From the NCBI GenBank assembly GCA_003117195.1, contig BDSI01000044.1:375952-439951 (forward strand): 64,000 bases of DNA, read 5' to 3'. The translations under genes and the position numbers were made by a program. The DNA comes from Eudorina sp. 2006-703-Eu-15. Taxonomy: Eukaryota; Chlorophyta; Chlorophyceae; Chlamydomonadales; Volvocaceae. Each line of letters starts with the position of its first letter. Positions within the stretch are counted from its first letter, which is position 1. Positions 58,340 through 64,000 of this stretch are shown here, piece by piece. A model generated the notes under the pieces. That model did no database searches, was not told the DNA's origin, and worked only from the letters and a program-made list of their open reading frames with translations.

Positions 58340-61300
58340 TCAAGCCGCCGCCGGCGCGGCGGAGCCGGCGCCAGTCCCAGCCCCAGCCCCGCCCTCGGGC
58401 GTCCCCGCCTGCGCCTCGGGCACCCCCGCCTTCGCCTTCCGCTCCATTTCCGCCTTGACCGCCTCCGCCATGCGCTCATCTTCCTTGTCCATGACCAGGC
58501 CGCCCTGCCGTACCACGCCGCCCACCGCCGCCCCCAGCAGCCACATCGCCAGCGCCGCCGCCTTGAGGGCAGCCATCCCCGAAACCCACAGCGCCGCGCC
58601 GCCCAGGAAGAGCGACACGAAGAAGGCGCTGAAGATAGCGGCCGCGGTGATGGAGGTGCGCTGCCGGCCCACCAAGTCCATTCCTGCAGGTGTCGTGCAC
58701 ATGTGCAGTATTGCCATACATCCCACCTCACCGCCCGGGGTTGAGGATGCGGGATGCGGACGGACCCATGGGCCATGGCCCCTGACACAATGGCTCTCTA
58801 CTGACAGGAGGGTTTGTCTCACATTCTCAGTCCTTGCCTCACCCCAGCGCGTGACGTCCCGTGCATGGTCGCCACATTCGACCCGAGAGGAGAAAAAGAA
58901 AGAAAGACGACCCCCTGTGCCAGGGGTTGCCTGAGCACTACTACGGTCCACGCCAGATGCCAGGTCACCGCATCACGTGCGGTGGCCCCGAAAAGAGGAC
59001 CATCAAATCAAACATCCGCCGCGCAGCGCACCACACGGCCGCAGCACCTTTCTTATCACCAGGCGGGTCCCAGCCCCGCCCTGCCCGCCCTGACCACCCG
59101 CACGCACCCGCTTGGTCCGCGGCGCCTCCGCGAGTGAATACAAACAACGAGCCCCGGCTGCCCTTGCCCAGCCGCACCCGCTCGTCCAGGTAGGTGGTGG
59201 TCAGCTCCACGGAACTGGGGCGGCCTGAGGGCGCCAGGTCCGCATCGCATGTCACCCCAGAGTCAGTCAGTCCGCAGTACTGAGAAATCAGGGCCAAGGA
59301 AAGTGGCTGCGTGGCGCTGCCCATGTACGAAATAGACTTCCACGCTAGTCAGGTCGGGACCGCCGCCAGTGCTGGGTCGGGTTGATTGCACACATCGAGC
59401 ACACATCGGCTGCTGTGTGGCGTCCTTCGGTTCCAGGCCAGCACTTCACAGCGGCCCAAGTGGGTTTCGGTGAGGGTTGCGGGTTTGGGTTGCGGGTTGA
59501 GGGTTTGGGGTGCGGGTTGAGGGTTTGGGTTGCGGGTTGAGGGTTTGGGTTGCGGGTTGAGGGTTTGGGTTGCGGGTTGAGGGTTTGGGTTGCGGGTTGA
59601 GGGTTTGGGTTGCGGGTTGAGGGTTTGGGTTGCGGGTTGAGGGTTTGGGGTGAGGTCTGGCGATCTATCGTTATTGCTCCAAGGCTGGCGGCTGGCCCAA
59701 CACGTGGCTGTGACACCGGGAGCTGCTTTCTGCGGGCAGACAGTTCGCTGCGTTCATTCACAAGGGCATGGCGGTGAGATGCGGTCACAGATGGGCGCAG
59801 TGAGCTTCGCTGCTCTCCCAGCGCTCACAGATGCAGTGAGCTGCTCTCCCAGAAAGTGTGCAGCGTTCCCAGGTTGCGCTCGTCAGCATCCGAATTGGAT
59901 CCTGCCGGGCGTCACGCCACAGGCAGGAACCTCACCCCCTGAACCTCAATCGCTCGCAACTGCTCCCCGGCCCAGGAACGGGCCTCCGGGCCGCGGCCCC
60001 ACCACACACCGATACGGAGATGAACCTTGTCGGCGATGCTCAAAACGGGCGGCTCGAACAGCACCTTGACCGTGTCCCCGTTGTCGCCGGAGGGCACCAC
60101 CCGCCCGCGGAGGCCGACGAAGCCCGGCAACATGCCAAACAGCTTGAACTCAACCTGTGGTCAGGCGTGTAGGCGGGCAAGCGAGCAGCACGGTGGGAGG
60201 CCGGACATGACAGGTGTGCAGCCGCCGACTGTGACTGTACGGAGGCCGCGGCGACGGACTGTAACGCACGACAGCGTGCGGATTTCGTGACTTGTTTTGC
60301 TCGACCGAACCAATACAGCCGTATAGGCAGTGTATGGTGAGGAAGCCTCGGCTGTCGCCATTGGCTGTCACCGATGACCCGCGGGGCTAATAATAATAGC
60401 CGTACCCAACAGATAACCCAGCCAAGTCAGTCCGCCGTAGAGGAAAATTCCATTTGTCTGTACTCCGACTCTCCGAGACGCGGGCGGGGTACATATGGTA
60501 GTTGTCCGCGCTTGTGTTAACCCTTTTGCCAGCACTCGACCGCTCTTATGGTTCAGCTACGCGGCCTGAGGCATTGCAAGCTACGCGGCCTGAGGCATCA
60601 CACCGCCGACATCGCGTGAGGGTTGGAGTGCCAACGGGCAACTATCAACTGCCAACTGCCAGGGAGTACAACATGACAACCCCAATCGGCCCCATGGGTG
60701 ATGGCGGTTGGGGCTTCCGTACTGTCGTCCGGATCTCGCATCTGCGCGCCGTACCTTGTTGGTCGCGATGTCGGGTTCCAGCACGCTCTGGAACAGGCCG
60801 GCGGTACGGAAGAGCGCCCGACCGATGCGGCCCCGGAACCGGCCGCCGGCGGCTGCCGCACACATACACACACGCACACGAAGGGGTATCAAACGAAAGG
60901 CCAGGAGTTGAAAGTCGGCCGCATTTCGAACAAGTGAGGGTTGCAGCCCTACAGGCCCTACAAGATCCCTTTTGGGTCCGCTGTAACGTTCATTCATTCA
61001 TTCAAGACAATTCGAGAGCTTCGCAGTAATGGAGTGTGCCAGGGTCGCAGCCCTCCTTGCAGCGTAGCTGGACTGCAGGTCCCGGGTCTGGAAGCGGCCG
61101 GACTGAGGTGGGGCACCCAGCCGCGACCGGCCCAGCGCCGGAACCCGGTGGGATACGGTACCCAGCAGCGGCTGTGCGGAGCCCGCACCCGGGGTTCCCC
61201 CGCCGGAAAGTCCGACCCCAACCCCAAACCCCACCCCAACCCCGGGATGGACTGCGACAGGCAGGGTGGACAGCGGCGAGCAGCGCGGCCCGTCACGGCA

Positions 61301-62275
61301 CACTCACGTTCGCCGCGCTCCCTCGACCTGCCGACCGACGTGTACGCGACGTTGTAGTTGCCCCACAGCAGCGGGTTCTCCAGCGGGCGGGGCTGCTGCG
61401 CCGCCCCCAGCTGCTCCAAGCGGTCCAGCATGTCATCCACTCTGCGCCGATCCTCGGGGCTGATCGCCAGGCCGCTATCTGAGGGCGGGCACCCAATCGG
61501 GGGTCAAGGCGTCAGGCGCTTGACGCCGCATGGTCGCGTTAGGCCATGTGGAGATTGCGCTAACCAGCTGCTGCTGCGGCGGTGGTCATCAGCGACCCAG
61601 CCGCTGCGGCGGCAGCGTGCACCCGCGCAGCAAGGCCCGCGCACACGAGATGGGCCCCATGGGCGCCAACCAGAGGTGGCAGGGCTGTGTGTGACACGAC
61701 CATGACCATGTGGGAACGGTTACATTACACGTAGGAATCATGTCCAGTGATGCAGTGTCGCAAGTGGTGGACCCTGGGCGCCACCCGGGGGATCCCAAGG
61801 TGCGCTGAGGGACTGGGAGACAAGAGGTGCCGAGTGCGCGTCGATGTGTGTCCATGGCTGTCCAGGCGTGCACTGCTCCTCCGCTGTGGTGGAGCGGGCG
61901 CCGGCGCCAGCTGTCGCCCCGTTCGGGTACGGACATGTACGGACCTGTGCCTTTGATGGCCTCCAGCACTTGATCCACCAGCTGCCGAGCTTCCTCCGCG
62001 GCGGCCGCAGGCGACGGCACCGGCGCCGGATGAGCTGGTGCAATCGTGTCGGCGACCCCGGCAGCGGAAGCGGAGCTGACGACTGTCGCTGGCTCCGAGG
62101 TGACGGCGTTGGTGGTTGAGCTGTTGCTACCGGTGCGGCAGACGGGTCCAACACGCAGGCGCTGAGAGCTCGGTAGAACCCCCCCGCGTGGCTGGTTTAC
62201 AAGTCGATGAGGTTCGCACGCCTGACGCGGCGCACTGTGCGTTGTGCAAGGGCGAGAACGTAAGTTGCTTATCAT
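58340..62275 (-). CDS. Plastid-lipid-associated protein / fibrillin (PAP8-like) with C-terminal membrane hairpin
   Basis: Six exons in phase give 401 residues: 61945-62275, 61308-61478, 60755-60852, 60010-60154, 59108-59224, 58340-58683. The N-terminus (MISNLRSRPCTTHSAPRQA) is a good chloroplast transit peptide. The PAP/fibrillin domain follows: EEARQLVDQVLEAIKGTDSG, PLLWGNYNVAYTS, AGGRFRGRIGRALFRTAGLF, QSVLEPDIATNK, KLFGMLPGFVGLRGRVV, VLFEPPVLSI and TTYLDERVRLGKGSRGSLFV. This order matches Arabidopsis PAP8-type fibrillins, which stop just after 'GSLFVF'. Fibrillins are thylakoid/plastoglobule lipid-associated proteins. Here an extra in-phase exon adds ~114 residues with two hydrophobic helices (AAAIFSAFFVSLFLGGAALW and ALAMWLLGAAVGGVV) and an acidic/Ala-Gly tail, implying membrane anchoring. 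Confidence 0.92.
59470..59655. repeat. Minisatellite of 20-bp units (telomere-like G-rich) in fibrillin intron 4
   Basis: About nine tandem copies of GGGTTTGGGTTGCGGGTTGA. Each unit is three 6-7-base blocks of the form TTxGGGT, so the array resembles degenerate telomere repeats. It lies wholly in the intron 59225-60009 and is flanked by unique coding exons. Confidence 0.95.
60349..60400 (+). repeat. Dispersed repeat copy F, in fibrillin intron 3
   Basis: GGCTGTCGCCATTGGCTGTC then ACCGATGACCCGCGGGGCTA, followed by ATAATAATA. It matches copies at 44461 and 52921 but lacks the GTCCGCTGTAAC end, with the AT tail directly after CGCGGGG. Confidence 0.8.
60964..61005 (+). repeat. Dispersed repeat copy C, in fibrillin intron 2
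   Basis: GATCCCTTTTGGGTCCGCTG then TAACGTTCATTCATTCATTCA. It sits within intron 60853-61307 and is nearly identical to copies A and B. Confidence 0.9.
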
Positions 62276-62622
62276 TTTTATTGCGTTGAGGGGTAGTCCA
62301 AATGTGTTGCGTGCACGGATACCGCAGTGTTGCGTCCGTCGTCAGGGACGCACTGGATGAATTTAAATGCACATCGCAATGCAAGCAATACACTGGATGA
62401 ATAATATTTTCGAATGAATTGCCAGTTTATGGGGCTCCATCTTGAATAGATTTTGACACAGTAAGCATCGTCCAAGGTCTCGGAGCGATGAAATTTCTGC
62501 CAGCATGACTTTGTATCCGTTTGATTGTCGGCAATAACTTTGTCGCTGCGTATCAATTATACTCAAGATATTGTAAGTTGCTGGATTATCTTCTATAGGT
62601 ACCGGGAACATTTATCGACGCA
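62276..62622. promoter_or_regulatory. Divergent promoter region, fibrillin / Lys-rich protein
   Basis: A 347-base AT-rich interval between head-to-head start codons. It should hold both promoters and 5' UTRs. ATTG/CAAT-like and AATT-rich stretches are present, but I assign no specific element. Confidence 0.5.
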
Positions 62623-63353
62623 ATGAAGCCCGGCTTTGGAGGGAAAAAGAACAAGAAGAAGAAGCAGAAGAAGTTGAAGTCAAAGCAACATGCAGACGCC
62701 ACGATGGACGATGCTGGGAACGTCTCGTCAGACGACGGAATCGACTACACCGTTCCGAAGGATACAAGCGTGGCGTCGGAGCTGACGGCGAAGGAGCGTC
62801 ACAAATCCAAGCTTGCGCTGAAGTCGGCTCTAAAAGTGAAGGTCGCCGGGCTTAAGAAGGCCAGGTAACCGTCGGCGTGGAACGGCGGCGGCGGCCCACC
62901 TGTAGGTTTGGTGCTGTACGGCACCGTGCACGACTCATGGCGACCGCCCATGGGACTGCATCCGCTGGTATGCTCTCGTTTGACATGTTTAGGATGGACA
63001 CTTGGGCAGCCGTGACGGCCGTAGCGGAGCGCTTCCGCGGTCAGCGGTACAGCCTCCATGCTCCACCCTGCGTGCTTCTCCAATGAAGGGTGACGTTCTA
63101 CAACTGACGTTCTACAGCTGACGTTCTACAGCTGAAGCATTCGTTGTCACCCCGCCCTCGCAGATCGAAACTGACCAAGCTGCCCGGCAACAAGGTTCAG
63201 CGCAAGGAAGTTTCGGAGGCCAAGCAGGCTGCGCTCCAGGAGTTACAAGAGCTGCAAAAGGATAAGAAAAAGGCGGCCAAGAAGAAGAAGAAGGCGGCGG
63301 CCAAGAAGGGCCAGGAGACGCAGGCTGTGACGGAGGCTATGGATGCGGACTAG
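62623..63353 (+). CDS. Small Lys-rich basic protein, unidentified (probably nuclear/nucleolar)
   Basis: Two exons, 62623-62864 and 63164-63353, joined in phase (AG|A), give 143 residues. The N-terminus (MKPGFGGKKNKKKKQKKLKS) and the stretch DKKKAAKKKKKAAAKKG near the C-terminus are strongly basic. Between them are a short acidic linker (MDDAGNVSSDDGIDYTVPKD) and a helical Lys/Ala/Leu segment (AKERHKSKLALKSALKVKVA) followed by SKLTKLPGNKVQRKEVSEAK. I do not recognise the family. The composition suggests a nucleolar or ribosome-assembly factor, but that is inference. Splicing is supported by a good donor (CCAG|GTAACC), a good acceptor (CCCTCGCAG) and continued reading frame. The intron holds three copies of a 14/15-base repeat. 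Confidence 0.65.
63091..63134. repeat. Three tandem copies of TGACGTTCTACARC, in intron
   Basis: Units of about 14-15 bases (TGACGTTCTACAACTGACGT...) stand just upstream of the acceptor of exon 63164-63353. Confidence 0.85.
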
Positions 63354-64000
63354 GTGCCGTACGGGAAGTGCAGCGTCCGTGGCGGGTGAACGCGAGGCGG
63401 TTGCCGCTTGAGCAGCCCTAGGCCTTTTCGCGGCCAGCTGCGTGCTCACTCTAATAGGGGCGCCTCCTATCTTCATCAAGCCGCAGTTACATTAAAAAAA
63501 TTAATCACGGCAATTAGGGTGCCGTTGGGCGTTGGCTATGTACATTATGTGGAACCGTTGGCGACTTGGCGTGCGGGGTGCTGGGCAGGGGCTGTGGTGC
63601 TGGAAATTGGCCGGAAGAGCGCAACACACGGTGTCAGACATACGACCAGGTGCTGAATTGCCGTACCTTCCGCAAGGATTGTGCCTTCATCAGGCTTTCA
63701 TCTTTGTCTTCAGACACCTGACCGTGGGTTAACGATTGCCAGTGCCATGAAGTCCCTTCTATCAACGACACGGGCGGGGTGTCCACAGTTTTTACCATAC
63801 TCGATTTTTATTTTCAGTCGGGTTCTGTCGGCGGGGCTGGCAAGCACCCGGACCTCAAAATAGGGTTTCACAGCGGATCTCCTAACACGGATCATGGGAT
63901 CGCTGTGCCGCCCTGTGCGGTCCCTGGGTCCTGCAGGTCCAAGGTGCGCATTTGCTCACCTGCGCGACTGAGACGCACCCCAGTGATGGAACATGGTGTT
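63354..64000. other. Right-hand end, no gene supported
   Basis: About 650 bases after the Lys-rich gene stop, AT-rich near 63490-63520 and 63790-63820. It probably contains the 3' UTR. A GGGTTTCACAGCGGATC piece at 63867 faintly resembles the dispersed repeat. No gene seen. Confidence 0.4.

Noticed and set aside
59470..59655. True telomere or chromosome end
   Set aside because: The array is short, degenerate and lies inside an intron with coding exons on both sides.

Overview
The window looks like nuclear DNA of a chlamydomonadalean (volvocine-type) green alga. Genes are GC-rich and carry many short introns with tight GT-AG sites and a few GC-AG sites. Proteins have long Ala/Gln/Ser/Pro tracts. 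TGTAA poly(A)-type signals occur near some gene ends. The gene set fits a photosynthetic eukaryote: an MLO protein, a PLATZ factor, a fibrillin, an S4-domain plastid protein and a plant-type sugar-phosphate/Pi antiporter. I rebuilt exon chains by hand; the phases add up for 11 genes. A twelfth (the LRR gene) has uncertain exon joins, and the MLO gene runs off the left edge. I cannot name the species.

Layout, left to right: (1) 5' part of an MLO-like membrane protein (-, 1-2745), divergent from the splicing factor CWC24/RNF113 (+, 3403-4533). (2) A 1,784-residue U-box / low-complexity / beta-helix protein (-, 7085-12613). (3) An SLC37-type glycerol-3-phosphate transporter (-, 13824-18066), divergent from a plastid S4-domain protein (+, 18426-21125). 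(4) A leucine-rich-repeat, single-pass membrane protein (-, 22942 to about 30232). (5) UTP7/WDR46 (-, 30552-35832), divergent from prefoldin subunit 6 (+, 36227-37013), followed by a FAM184-type coiled-coil protein (+, 37395-45326). (6) A PLATZ-domain protein (+, 47977-51360). (7) A repeat-rich gap (51361-56193) with a clustered palindrome array and a less GC-rich island. (8) A 158-residue coiled-coil orphan (-, 56194-56946). (9) A PAP8-like fibrillin with an added membrane hairpin (-, 58340-62275), divergent from a small Lys-rich protein (+, 62623-63353).

The genes do not form one pathway. Three serve basic nuclear and cytosolic RNA or protein handling (CWC24, UTP7, PFD6). Two are probably plastid proteins (S4, fibrillin). 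MLO, SLC37 and the LRR protein are membrane proteins. The most unusual items are the U-box/beta-helix fusion, which resembles the animal F-box/beta-helix FBXO11 but with a U-box; the fibrillin with a C-terminal membrane extension; a dispersed short repeat ending in GGGTCCGCTGTAAC plus (TTCA)n or AT-rich tails, with most copies inside introns; and a 150-bp nested palindrome array near 53.3 kb.
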